NCBI RefSeq assembly: GCF_003352835.1
Contig: NZ_QLVD01000010.1
Coordinates: forward strand, 186,001-250,000
DNA: 64,000 nucleotides
Direction of reading: 5' to 3'
Origin: Ornithinimicrobium murale
GTDB lineage: Bacteria > Actinomycetota > Actinomycetes > Actinomycetales > Dermatophilaceae
Below, piece after piece: positions 28,159-36,999 of the stretch (position 1 is its first letter; every line of letters starts with the position of its first letter). The position numbers and the translations under genes were made by a program. The notes under the pieces are model-generated. The model did not search any database. It was not told where the DNA came from and saw only the letters and a program-made list of their open reading frames with translations.

Positions 28159-29834
28159 GATGCGTCCTCCGACTCGGAACTGCCGAGATAGGCCTCGACG
28201 ACGGCGGGGTTGTTGGCGATCTCCTCCGGCGTACCCGTGGCGATGACCTCCCCGAAGTTGAGCACGACGATGCGGCTGCAGGTCTTCATGACCATGCCGA
28301 CGTTGTGCTCGATGAGCAGGATGGTCAGCCCGTCGCTGGCGAGCGAGGCGATAAGGTCGGACAGGGCGTCAGCCTCGACGTGGTTCATGCCCGCGGCTGG
28401 TTCGTCCAGGATCAACAGCGAGGGGTCCGAGGCCAGGGCCCGGGCGATCTCCAGGCGGCGCTGGTCGCCGTAGGACAGCGCCGAGGCCTTGTTGCCCGCC
28501 TTGTCCGCGAGCCCGACCCGCTCCAGGCAACTGGCCGCATGCCGGGCGGCCTGCTGCTCGTCCCGTCGAGCCGACGGCAACCAGAGCAACCGCCGCAGGA
28601 AGGTCGGCTTGCTGACCAGGTGCCCACCCACCATGACGTTCTCCAGCGCGGAGAGGCGGGCGAAGAGCTTGGAGTGCTGGAAAGTGCGGCTCACTCCCGC
28701 AGCCGCGATCTTGTGCACCGCGGCCCGGCCCGGCTGGAGTCCGAGCACCTCGGCCGTTCCTGACGTTGGTCTGGTCAGACCACTGATCATGTTGACCAGA
28801 GTGGTCTTGCCGGCACCGTTGGGGCCGATCAGGCCGATCACCTCACCGCCAGTGACGTGCAGGTCGATGTCCTTGTTGGCATGGACACCGCCATAGTCCT
28901 TGCCCAGACCAGCCAACTGGACCACGGTCTCCCCCGGCGCGGGATGCACGCGCTGGGTCAGGCTGCCTGCGTCGTCCCCGGAGCTGGCAAGCACCAGCTT
29001 CTGGGATCGCCGTGGCAGGAGGCTGGCCAGGCCGCCGGGCAGGAACAGGATGACCAGGAGCATCAGCAGGCTGGCCAGGAACGGGCGGATCCAGCCCGCC
29101 TCGATCCCGATGGCGCGCTGCACCTCTGGGACCATCTCGAGGAAGAAGCTGCCCAGGGGTGGCCCGAAGAAGGCCGTGGAGCCACCGACCACCGCTGTCA
29201 CCAGGCCGTCGATCGCCTTGGCGAAGCCGAAGTCCTCCGGAGCGAGCAACCGCACAAAGAAGGCCCACAGCACGCCGTAGAGCCCGGCGAGGGCGCCTGC
29301 GGACACGAAGGCCGACAGCCGGTGGGACCCCACGTCGATGCCCATGGCGCGGGCGGCCAGCTCGTCCTCGCGGATCGCCTCGAGCGCCCGCCCGTAGCGT
29401 GAGTTGCCCTGCCGCCAGAACCAGTAGGCCACGATGGCCAGGATCGCCCAGGCCATCCACGGCTCGACCACCTTGGGCACCGACATGCCCTGGGCCCCGC
29501 CGGTCCACTCCATGTTGATGATCAGGATCCGCACGGCCTCGGCGAACGCCAGGGTGGCGATCGCCAGGAAGACCCCGCGCAACCGCATGGTGGGCAGGCC
29601 CAGCACGACCGCGGTGACGGCTCCCACGCTCATCCCGATGACGATCGCGATCAGCAGGGCGGGAAGGTCACCGACGTCGTCGGGGGCGGGGGCTAATGTC
29701 GCGCCGGTGAAGGCGGCCAGCGAGGCGAAGCCGGCCTGGCCCAGGCTCAGTTGGCCGGCGACCAGGACGGCGTAGAAGGAGTAGGCGAAGATCGCGCCCA
29801 GCGCGATGAAGACAAGCGTCGACTCGGAGAACAC
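28155..29834 (-). CDS. Fused LivM permease - LivG ATPase of a branched-chain amino acid type ABC transporter
   Basis: 559 aa in one continuous frame. Residues 1-290 are a LivM-type permease with about eight to ten helices (GQLSLGQAGFASLAAFTGA near 27, AIREDELAARAMGIDV near 155). After a short linker, residues about 300-559 are LivG: Walker A GPNGAGKTT near 345, the stretch VSRTFQHSKLF, the signature LSYGDQRRLEIARAL and Walker B LLILDEPAAGMNH. Such fusions occur in other actinobacteria. The GTG start directly follows the livH stop (TGAGTG), so the genes are tightly coupled. Confidence 0.9.
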   Translation of the reverse strand: MFSESTLVFIALGAIFAYSFYAVLVAGQLSLGQAGFASLAAFTGATLAPAPDDVGDLPALLIAIVIGMSVGAVTAVVLGLPTMRLRGVFLAIATLAFAEAVRILIINMEWTGGAQGMSVPKVVEPWMAWAILAIVAYWFWRQGNSRYGRALEAIREDELAARAMGIDVGSHRLSAFVSAGALAGLYGVLWAFFVRLLAPEDFGFAKAIDGLVTAVVGGSTAFFGPPLGSFFLEMVPEVQRAIGIEAGWIRPFLASLLMLLVILFLPGGLASLLPRRSQKLVLASSGDDAGSLTQRVHPAPGETVVQLAGLGKDYGGVHANKDIDLHVTGGEVIGLIGPNGAGKTTLVNMISGLTRPTSGTAEVLGLQPGRAAVHKIAAAGVSRTFQHSKLFARLSALENVMVGGHLVSKPTFLRRLLWLPSARRDEQQAARHAASCLERVGLADKAGNKASALSYGDQRRLEIARALASDPSLLILDEPAAGMNHVEADALSDLIASLASDGLTILLIEHNVGMVMKTCSRIVVLNFGEVIATGTPEEIANNPAVVEAYLGSSESEDAS

Positions 29835-30710
29835 TCAGACCTCACGCACCTTGCGCGCTCCGAAGAGCCCCTGCGGACGGACCAACAGGATGAGGAAGAG
29901 GAGCCCGAAGGCCACCAGGTCTCTCCAGCTCGAGCCGATGTACTGGACCGCGAACACCTCGGCCAGTCCGAGCAACAGTCCGCCCACGAGGGCGCCAGGC
30001 AGCGACCCCATCCCTCCGACGATGATCACGGCCAGCCCCTTGAGCTCGATCGCGGTGCCCATCGTGAGCTGGGCGCTGTTGACGTTCATGGCGAAGAGGG
30101 CCCCGGCGACCGCGCCGAGCGCCGAGGAGATCGCGAAGGTGGTCATCGTCACCCGGTCGACGTTGATGCCCAGCACCCGGGCAGCCGTCGGGTTCTCGGC
30201 GACGGCGCGCATGCCGCGCCCCAGTCGCGACCGAGCGACCAGCACGGTGAGAGCCACCATGAGCACCACCGAGATGACCAGGATCGCCACCTGGACCACC
30301 GTCACCTGGGCACCGAACACGGTGAAGGTGGTGCTCGGGAAGGAGTCGGCCGGGAAGCGACGGGTGTCGGGGCCGTAGCGCCACTGCAGCAGGGCGATGA
30401 ACATGCCCGCCAGCGCGATCGAGGAGATCAGACCCGCAAAGTGGGCATCCGGTCGGTCCTTGAGCGGCCGGAACGCGACACGTTCGATGACCATGCCTAA
30501 GATGCCGCCGACCACGAAGACGATCGGCAGGGTGAGCCAGATCGAGAGGCCGGCGACCTCCACCAGCTCGATCCCGACGAAGGCGGACACCGCGAACACC
30601 GCCGGGTGGGCCAGGTTCAGCCGGTCCAGCACGCCGAAGACCAGCGTGAAGCCGATCGCGAAGAGCGCGTAGATGGCCCCGATGAAGAGCCCGTTGAGCA
30701 GTTGCTGCAT
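29835..30710 (-). CDS. livH: Branched-chain amino acid ABC transporter permease LivH
   Basis: 291 aa with about eight helices. The family start MQQLLNGLFIGAIYALFAIG, the RAVAENPTAARVLGINVDR loop near residue 165 and the GLAVIIVGGMGSLPGALVGG segment near 220 identify LivH. It forms the membrane channel with the LivM half of the downstream fusion. It lies 45 bases after livK. Confidence 0.92.
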   Translation of the reverse strand: MQQLLNGLFIGAIYALFAIGFTLVFGVLDRLNLAHPAVFAVSAFVGIELVEVAGLSIWLTLPIVFVVGGILGMVIERVAFRPLKDRPDAHFAGLISSIALAGMFIALLQWRYGPDTRRFPADSFPSTTFTVFGAQVTVVQVAILVISVVLMVALTVLVARSRLGRGMRAVAENPTAARVLGINVDRVTMTTFAISSALGAVAGALFAMNVNSAQLTMGTAIELKGLAVIIVGGMGSLPGALVGGLLLGLAEVFAVQYIGSSWRDLVAFGLLFLILLVRPQGLFGARKVREV

Positions 30711-30755
30711 GTGTGTCCGCCTCCGTCAGGGGTCAGGAGCGAGGGTGCTGCCGGA

Positions 30756-31934
30756 TCAGTTGAGGACGGCGAACGAGCCGTCCTCCACCACCTGGACCAC
30801 CGCGTCGTGCTCGGCGTCACGGTTCTCGTTGATGCTGATGGAGCCCAGCACCGTCGGCAGGTCCGTAATGTTGCCCAACCCGGCCTTGATCGCCTCCCGA
30901 CCACCGTCGCAGCCCTCGCGCACGGCGTGGTCGATGATCGTCATGGCCGCGTAGGCCTGGGCCGCGAACTGGTCCGGCGCCTTGTCGTACTCAGCCTCGT
31001 AGGCCTCCAGGAAGGCTGCGTTCTCCGGGTTGTCCGAGGCGGAGTTCCAGGCGGCGCCCACGACGACGCCCTCGGCCGCGTCGCCGGCGTCGGTCATCAG
31101 CTGCGGGTTGTTGAAGCCGTTGCCACCGATGATCGGCACGTCGAGGCCGAGCTCGCGAGCCTGGGTGACCAGCGGGATGGCTGCCTCGATCAGACCTGAG
31201 ACGAAGATCGCGTCCGGCTCGGCGTTCTTGGCCTCGGTGAGCAGGGCGCGGAAGTCGGTGTCGGCCTTGGAGAAGGTCAGCGTGCTGGCCACGGTGATGT
31301 CCTCCCCCTCCAGCGACTCAGCCATGACCTCATAGCCCGACTCCGTGAAGGCATCGTCATTGGAGTACATGACGACCACGTTCTCCAGACCGAAGGCCTC
31401 CACCGACTGGGCCACGGTCTGCGGGATGACCTGACCCTCGGTGAGGGAGTCGCGGAAGATCCAGTCACCCTGCTCGGTGATGCCCTCCGCGGTGTTGGAG
31501 ATGGCCAGCACAGGGACCTCGCCCTCCTGGGCGATGGGCTGGGCCTGGAAGGCCGTGTTGGACAGGGTCGGACCGATGATGATGCTGGTGCCGTCCCCAA
31601 CGAACCCCTCGAAGAGGCTGATGGCCTGCTTGGGATCGGTCTGGTCGTCCTCGACGGTCAGGGCGTAGGTGACGCCCTCCTGCTCGTTGAGGTGCGTGGT
31701 CGCGAGCTCGAGACCGTTGCGCTGCGACTCGCCGTAGGAACCGGCTGCCCCGGTCAGCGACACCGCGGCACCGACGGGCACCTCCCCCTCGATGACACAC
31801 GCGTCACCCGAGCCCTCACCGGCGAGCGAGCCGTCGCCTCCGCCGTCGCCTCCGCCGTCATCGGACCCGCAGGCGGTCAGAGTCAGGGCCAGGGCTCCCG
31901 CGGCTGCGGTCAGCGTGAACAGGTTGGTGCGCAT
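30756..31934 (-). CDS. ABC transporter substrate-binding lipoprotein (LivK-like)
   Basis: 392 aa periplasmic-binding-protein type I. Signal peptide with lipobox LTAC (Cys22), then a Gly/Asp linker. The binding fold shows VSLTGAAGSYGESQRNGLEL near residue 60, IIIGPTLSNTAFQAQPIA near 115 and IIGGNGFNNPQLM near 275. Start with GGAGGAAGAA directly upstream. It probably delivers substrate to LivH/LivMG/LivF encoded next. The alpha-hydroxy-acid oxidase gene ends 39 bases upstream on the same strand, so the ligand could be an amino acid or a related hydroxy acid. Confidence 0.88.
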   Translation of the reverse strand: MRTNLFTLTAAAGALALTLTACGSDDGGGDGGGDGSLAGEGSGDACVIEGEVPVGAAVSLTGAAGSYGESQRNGLELATTHLNEQEGVTYALTVEDDQTDPKQAISLFEGFVGDGTSIIIGPTLSNTAFQAQPIAQEGEVPVLAISNTAEGITEQGDWIFRDSLTEGQVIPQTVAQSVEAFGLENVVVMYSNDDAFTESGYEVMAESLEGEDITVASTLTFSKADTDFRALLTEAKNAEPDAIFVSGLIEAAIPLVTQARELGLDVPIIGGNGFNNPQLMTDAGDAAEGVVVGAAWNSASDNPENAAFLEAYEAEYDKAPDQFAAQAYAAMTIIDHAVREGCDGGREAIKAGLGNITDLPTVLGSISINENRDAEHDAVVQVVEDGSFAVLN

Positions 31935-31973
31935 TTCTTCCTCCAGGGGTTGAGCATTCAGGGGATTGAGCGT

Positions 31974-33230
31974 TCAGGGTGTGGCGTGCAGCACGGAGGC
32001 TGGGGAGCCGGGCGGATGCAGCACGGCATGGTCGGGCGTGAGCTGGTCGAGCGAGGTGACGCCGAGCAGACGCATGGTCCGCTGGACCTGGGAGATGAGG
32101 ATGTCGAGGGCTCGGGCGACCCCGGCCTCACCGCCGGCCATCAGCCCGTAGAGGTAGGCCCGCCCGACCAGCACGGCGTCGGCCCCGTTGGCCACGGCCG
32201 CCACGATGTCGCCACCGTGCATCACCCCGGTGTCCAGCAGAACCGGGACCCGCCCGCCGACGGCGTCCGCAATCTGCGGAAGCACCTCCAGCGGCGTCAC
32301 GGACCGGTCGAGCTGCCGACCGCCGTGGTTGGAGACGATCAGGCCGTCGGCGCCCAGGTCCACGAACTCCTTGGCGTCCTCGACGTTCTGAATGCCCTTG
32401 AGCACGATCGCCCCGGACCAGTTCTCCCGGAGCCAGACCAGGTCCTGGGTGCTCAGCGTGGGGTCGAACATCTTGTTGACCAGGGACTCCACGGTGCCGC
32501 CCGAGCCACGCAGCGAGGCGAACTCCAGCGGATCGGTGGTGAGCAGGTTGGCCCACCAGCGGGGATGCAGTGCCATGTCAGCGAGGGTCCGGGGCGTGAG
32601 TTGCGGCGGGATGGTCATGCCGTTGCGGACATCGCGAAGACGCTGGCCCGCGATCGCGGTGTCGACCGTGAGCACCAGCGTGCTGAACCCAGCTGCCTGC
32701 GCCCGCTGCATGAGAGCCAGTGAGGCCTCCCGGTCCTGCCACAGATAGAGCTGGAACCACCGCTGCAGATCCGGCAGCTCGGAGGCCAGGTCCTCGACGG
32801 ACACGGTGCCCATGGTCGAGAGCGCATACGGAACACCCGCGGCAGCAGCTGCGCGACCCACGGCCCGCTCCCCCTCGTGGTGCATCATGCGGGTGAAGCC
32901 GGTCGGCGCCAGGACCAGTGGAATGGGGCTCGTCACGTCCAGGACCCGGACGGCCGACTCCACCCGGGACACGTCGCGCAGCACGCGGGGGCGGAACTCG
33001 ACCCGCCCGAACGCATCCCGCGCACGGGTCAGGCTGACCTCGCTCTCGGCAGCACCATCGACATAGTCGAAGGCCGACTTCGGCGTGCGCCGCCGGGCCA
33101 GCTGGCGCAGGTCATCGATCGTCTCGGCCCGCTCCAGGCGACGCCGGGCACGGTGCAGCGTGGGACGGTCGACCCTGACCAGCGGTCTGAGCTCGTCGAC
33201 CCTGGGGATCCGGCGCTTCACCCGTGCCAT
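31974..33230 (-). CDS. FMN-dependent alpha-hydroxy-acid oxidising protein (LldD / lactate monooxygenase-like)
   Basis: 418 aa TIM-barrel flavoprotein. The start of the fold is FDYVDGAAESEVSL near residue 50; FMN- and substrate-binding residues lie in LAPTGFTRMMHHEGE, and the catalytic histidine is in SNHGGRQLDRS near 315, followed by DTGVMHGGDIVAA. It oxidises a 2-hydroxy acid such as lactate to the keto acid. The exact electron acceptor (quinone, oxygen) cannot be told. ATG 33230 is used; AGGA lies about nine bases upstream and the preceding in-frame residues do not fit the family. It appears to head the liv operon. Confidence 0.85.
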   Translation of the reverse strand: MARVKRRIPRVDELRPLVRVDRPTLHRARRRLERAETIDDLRQLARRRTPKSAFDYVDGAAESEVSLTRARDAFGRVEFRPRVLRDVSRVESAVRVLDVTSPIPLVLAPTGFTRMMHHEGERAVGRAAAAAGVPYALSTMGTVSVEDLASELPDLQRWFQLYLWQDREASLALMQRAQAAGFSTLVLTVDTAIAGQRLRDVRNGMTIPPQLTPRTLADMALHPRWWANLLTTDPLEFASLRGSGGTVESLVNKMFDPTLSTQDLVWLRENWSGAIVLKGIQNVEDAKEFVDLGADGLIVSNHGGRQLDRSVTPLEVLPQIADAVGGRVPVLLDTGVMHGGDIVAAVANGADAVLVGRAYLYGLMAGGEAGVARALDILISQVQRTMRLLGVTSLDQLTPDHAVLHPPGSPASVLHATP

Positions 33231-33258
33231 CCGCGGCGTCCTACACTTCCTGATCGAT

Positions 33259-33276
33259 TGCATATCCATGCATGCA
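33259..33276. promoter_or_regulatory. AT-rich palindromic site upstream of the alpha-hydroxy-acid oxidase gene
   Basis: TGCAT-ATCC-ATGCA at 33259-33272 overlaps the palindrome TGCATGCA at 33269-33276. It lies 29-46 bases before the ATG in an AT-rich patch that stands out from the surrounding sequence, as expected for an operator or promoter. No regulator gene is adjacent. Confidence 0.35.
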
Positions 33277-33374
33277 CATGAATAGGTCCTCGAGGATCTT
33301 AGCCCGCCGTCAGCCTGCTTCCTGCACGCCGGAGCCACGTGCGCCAGATCGTGATCCGGTCGTGACCCGGTGGG

Positions 33375-34217
33375 TCAGAGGATGACGGTGGCGAAGGTCC
33401 CGGTCTGCACGAAGCCGACGTGTCGATACGTCGCCAGCGCAGGGATGTTGAACTCGTTGACGTAGAGGGTCACGGTCGGCGCGACGTGCCGCAGGACGTG
33501 TTCGACCACGGCAGCCATGGCGGGGACCGCGATGCCCCTCCCCCGCCACCGGGGGTGCACCCAGACGCCCTGGATCTGGGCGACGTCCAGAGCGACGCTG
33601 CCGATGTCTGCCTTGAAGATCACCTCGCCGTCCTCGATCCGCACCAGCGACCTGCCGTCGCGGACCAGGGCCCCGACCGACAGCCGGTAGGCGCGGTCCG
33701 AGCCGCGGAAGGGCGGATATCCGATCTCCTCGGTGAACATGGCGGCTGCTGCCGGCACCACCAGGCCGGCCTCCTCGACCGTGGCCGGACGGACCGCCGG
33801 ATCCGCGGGGATGCCCAGCAGCGAGGGCGCGGACCGGATGGTCATCACCGGTTGGCTGCGACGCACCTCTCGGGCCGGTCCCCACTGTGCCGCGAGGGCG
33901 TCCCACAGGGGCAGCACCTGGTCGACGGGGCCGAACAGCGAAGAGGCCCAGGCCCGCCGTTTGACGACCTTGGCCGCCAGCGGCTCGACCATGTCGGGCG
34001 TCACCTCGACCGGCACGACGTTGGCTGACGTCCAGCACAGTGCCGTGCGTCCGTCGCGCTGGTAGCCGAGGACGGAGTTGCGCCCCCCGGCCAGCCCGCC
34101 CTCGAGGATCCGCGCCGCGACGAAGACGTTGGAGACGGGGTCACGCCCGCAGATCTCCAGGGCCTGGGAGGCATCCGCCATTCCCAGGCCACGCACCGGG
34201 GCCGGCATGCGCAGCAT
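33375..34217 (-). CDS. GNAT family N-acetyltransferase (DUF4081-containing)
   Basis: 280 aa. The N-terminal half (DVSNVFVAARIL-like segment PVSNVFVAARILEGG, then TSANVVPVEV) is the DUF4081 domain. The C-terminal half is a GNAT domain with IQGVWVHPRWRGRGIA, the acetyl-CoA-binding segment, near residue 210 and YVNEFNIPALATYRHVGF near 250. The family is conserved beside ispG in actinobacteria with unknown substrate. Here it has its own leaderless promoter and lies 8.8 kb from ispG. Confidence 0.82.
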   Translation of the reverse strand: MLRMPAPVRGLGMADASQALEICGRDPVSNVFVAARILEGGLAGGRNSVLGYQRDGRTALCWTSANVVPVEVTPDMVEPLAAKVVKRRAWASSLFGPVDQVLPLWDALAAQWGPAREVRRSQPVMTIRSAPSLLGIPADPAVRPATVEEAGLVVPAAAAMFTEEIGYPPFRGSDRAYRLSVGALVRDGRSLVRIEDGEVIFKADIGSVALDVAQIQGVWVHPRWRGRGIAVPAMAAVVEHVLRHVAPTVTLYVNEFNIPALATYRHVGFVQTGTFATVIL

Positions 34218-34223
34218 CTGCCC

Positions 34224-34229
34224 AGCCTA
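34224..34229 (-). promoter_or_regulatory. -10 box of a leaderless promoter for the GNAT gene
   Basis: Minus strand TAGGCT, GGGCAG, then ATG 34217. The rest of the 110-base divergent gap to glpD holds no clear motif apart from CTACGTAG next to the glpD start. Confidence 0.45.
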
Positions 34230-34327
34230 GCGACTCGAGGGCACCCGATGACCTAACCGGGCTCACCGGTTGCGCCGTGGGCCCTGAGGACGCGAGGATC
34301 GAGGCAACCGTCACTACTACGTAGGAG

Positions 34328-36088
34328 ATGCCCGTGCAGCCTCGCCCCCTGACCATGGAGAGCCGGCAGGCCGCGCTGGCAGCGCTCACCGACAGCGGTG
34401 CCGGTGGTGCCGAGATCGACGTCCTGGTGATCGGCGGCGGGGTGACCGGCGCCGGGACGGCCCTGGACGCGGCCACGCGCGGGCTCTCGACGGTGATCGT
34501 GGAAGCCCAGGACTGGGCCTCAGGCACGTCCTCGCGCTCGACGAAGTTGGTTCACGGCGGGTTGCGCTACCTGCAGATGCTGGACTTCAAGCTGGTGCAT
34601 GAGGCCCTCACCGAGCGCGGACTCCTGCTGAGCAAGATCGCGCCGCACCTGGTCAAGCCGATGGCCTTCCTGATCCCGCTCGAGCACCGTGTCTGGCAGC
34701 GCGCCTACTACGGCGCCGGAGTCACCCTCTATGACCTGCTCGCCAACATCATGCCGGGTCGGCGGGCGCTCCCGATCCACCAGCACACCACCCGCAAGGG
34801 GATGCAGAAGCAGTTCCCGGACCTCCGGCACGACACGGCCATCGGCGCCGTGAAGTACTGGGACGCCACCGTCGACGACGCACGCCTGGTCTCCACCCTC
34901 ATCCGGACCGCAACGACCTACGGCGCCCACGCCGCCACCCGCACCCAGGTCACCAAGCTCACCAAGGATGCCTCGGGACGCGTCAACGGGGCAGTCCTGC
35001 AGGACCTGGAGACCGGACAGGAGATCACGGCGCGCGCCCGTCACGTCATCAACGCCACCGGCGTGTGGACCGAGGACACCGAGGAGCTGGCGGACACCAG
35101 CGGTGGGTTGCGGGTCCTGGCGTCCAAGGGCATCCACCTGGTGATTCCCCGCGAGCGCATCAAGGGGACCTCCGGCCTGTTCCTGCAGACCGAGAAGTCT
35201 GTGCTCTTCTTCATCCCGTGGTCCCGCTACTGGATCCTGGGCACGACCGACACGCCCTGGGAGTTGGACCCCCAACACCCGGTGCCTACTGCCGCGGACA
35301 TCGACTACGTGCTGGGCCACGCCAACGAGGTGCTCACCACCCAGCTGACGCGCGACGATGTCATCGGCTCGTATGCCGGGCTCCGCCCCCTCCTGCAGCC
35401 CGGCACCAAGGAGGGCACGGACTCGGCCAAGGTGAGCCGCGAGCACACCGTGGCCAGCCCCGTGCCAGGTCTGACCATCATCGCCGGGGGGAAGCTCACG
35501 ACCTATCGGGTGATGGCCAAGGACGCCGTCGACTTCGCCATCGGTGGTGAGGCCGTGGAGACCCCCAGCATCACTCACGAGATCCCGCTGGTCGGGGCCG
35601 AGGGTGAGCAGGCGGTCCGTAGGCAGGCCGCGCACTGGCGCAAGGAGTTCGGCTGGTCCGAGCAGATGGTGGACCACCTGTTGCACCGCTACGGCTCGCT
35701 GCTGACCGAGGTGGTCGAGACGATCCGTGTCGACCCGTCCCTCGGCCGCCCGGTGGAGCACGCACCGGCCTACCTGCGGGCCGAGATCGCCTATGCCGCC
35801 AGCCACGAGGGTGCGCTGCACCTCGAGGACGTCATGTATCTGCGGACCCGTATCAACTATGAGTTCGCCGACCGGGGCCTGGCTGCACTGGAGGAGATCG
35901 CCACTCTGGCCGGTGACGTGCTGGGCTGGGACGAGGCCCGGCGTCAGCAGGAGATCGAGGCCTACCGCGCTCAAGCTGTCGCGGAGGAGCAGGCGGCCCT
36001 CCAGCCGGACGACGAGTCGGCCGAACGGGTCCGCAGCCAGGCGCCGGACCTCACCCCGATGACCGCCATCGGAACAGCGGGAAACTGA
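34328..36088 (+). CDS. glpD: Glycerol-3-phosphate dehydrogenase/oxidase
   Basis: 586 aa FAD enzyme that oxidises sn-glycerol 3-phosphate to dihydroxyacetone phosphate at the membrane. The dinucleotide-binding motif VIGGGVTGAGTALDA lies near residue 37, SSRSTKLVHGGLRYLQ near 70, and GGKLTTYRVMAKDAVD near 385. AGGAG directly abuts ATG 34328, which is too close for normal initiation, so the GTG two codons later (34334, six bases after AGGAG) may be the real start. It is first of glpD-glpF-glpK. Confidence 0.93.
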   Translation: MPVQPRPLTMESRQAALAALTDSGAGGAEIDVLVIGGGVTGAGTALDAATRGLSTVIVEAQDWASGTSSRSTKLVHGGLRYLQMLDFKLVHEALTERGLLLSKIAPHLVKPMAFLIPLEHRVWQRAYYGAGVTLYDLLANIMPGRRALPIHQHTTRKGMQKQFPDLRHDTAIGAVKYWDATVDDARLVSTLIRTATTYGAHAATRTQVTKLTKDASGRVNGAVLQDLETGQEITARARHVINATGVWTEDTEELADTSGGLRVLASKGIHLVIPRERIKGTSGLFLQTEKSVLFFIPWSRYWILGTTDTPWELDPQHPVPTAADIDYVLGHANEVLTTQLTRDDVIGSYAGLRPLLQPGTKEGTDSAKVSREHTVASPVPGLTIIAGGKLTTYRVMAKDAVDFAIGGEAVETPSITHEIPLVGAEGEQAVRRQAAHWRKEFGWSEQMVDHLLHRYGSLLTEVVETIRVDPSLGRPVEHAPAYLRAEIAYAASHEGALHLEDVMYLRTRINYEFADRGLAALEEIATLAGDVLGWDEARRQQEIEAYRAQAVAEEQAALQPDDESAERVRSQAPDLTPMTAIGTAGN

Positions 36089-36180
36089 CCACCGCAGCGT
36101 GCGCCTCTAGCGCTTCTGACACGGCGTCTGCCACGCTGCCCCTCGAAGGTTCCACTCAACGATGAGAATGGAGTACTCGC

Positions 36181-36909
36181 ATGGGAGATATCTTCCTCTA
36201 CGAGATTATGGGCACGGCCATGCTGACCCTCCTGGGTTGTGGCGTGGTGGCCAACGTCATCCTGCCCAAGACCAAGGGCAACAACGGCGGCTGGCTGCTG
36301 ATCAACTTCGGCTGGGGACTCGCAGTCTTCGCGGGTGTCTACGTCGCCTACAAGACCGGCGCGCACATCAACCCGGCCGTCACCTTGGGCCTGGCCGCCA
36401 GTGGCGCTGAGTTCTACGACCCGAACGGCGCTATCCCGGTCAACTTCGGGAACACCATCGCTTACCTGGCCGCCGAGCTGATCGGTGCGTTCATCGGTGC
36501 CGTCCTGGCCTGGGCCGCCCACAAGAAACACTTCGACGAGGACGCCGAGCCCGCCACGAAGCTGGCTGTCTTCTCCACCGGCCCCGAGATCCGCAACCCC
36601 GTGTGGAACACCGTCACTGAGGTCCTGGGCACCTTCGTCCTGGTCTTCGTCATCCTCATGTTCGCCAGCACACCGTCAGGTCTTGGCCCGCTGGCCGTGG
36701 CCCTGCTCGTGGTCGGGATCGGCGCGAGCCTCGGTGGTCCCACCGGCTACGCCATCAACCCCGCCCGTGACCTGGGCCCGCGCATCGCCCACGCCATCTT
36801 GCCGATCCCGGGCAAGGGCAGCAGCGACTGGGGTTACTCCTGGGTCCCGATCGTGGGACCCATCGTGGGAGCTGTGATCGCCGGCTTGCTCTTCATGGGC
36901 ATCAGCTGA
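36181..36909 (+). CDS. glpF: Glycerol uptake facilitator (MIP/aquaporin family)
   Basis: 242 aa with six helices and two half-helices carrying NPA motifs: HINPAVT near residue 62 and AINPARD near 195. The aspartate after the second NPAR is the mark of glycerol-conducting aquaglyceroporins. It lets glycerol diffuse into the cell, where GlpK traps it by phosphorylation. ATG has GGAG about nine bases upstream. It lies 92 bases after glpD. Confidence 0.92.
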   Translation: MGDIFLYEIMGTAMLTLLGCGVVANVILPKTKGNNGGWLLINFGWGLAVFAGVYVAYKTGAHINPAVTLGLAASGAEFYDPNGAIPVNFGNTIAYLAAELIGAFIGAVLAWAAHKKHFDEDAEPATKLAVFSTGPEIRNPVWNTVTEVLGTFVLVFVILMFASTPSGLGPLAVALLVVGIGASLGGPTGYAINPARDLGPRIAHAILPIPGKGSSDWGYSWVPIVGPIVGAVIAGLLFMGIS

Positions 36910-36915
36910 CCGAGG

Positions 36916-36951
36916 TGCCGGGTGCCCACCACATCAGGTGAGCACCCGGCA
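36916..36951 (+). terminator. Hairpin between glpF and glpK
   Basis: Ten-bp perfect arms TGCCGGGTGC / GCACCCGGCA plus an inner CACC-GGTG pair, starting six bases after the glpF stop. It has no U-tract. It could lower glpK transcription relative to glpF or protect the upstream mRNA. Confidence 0.45.
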
Positions 36952-36999
36952 GACACACTCCCCTCCATCCCGCACACAACGAAGTGAAGGAGCTCAGCA

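Noticed and set aside
28155-29834. LivM-LivG join as an assembly artefact
   Set aside because: One frame runs through both parts with a plausible linker and all motifs intact; the same fusion type is known in actinobacteria.
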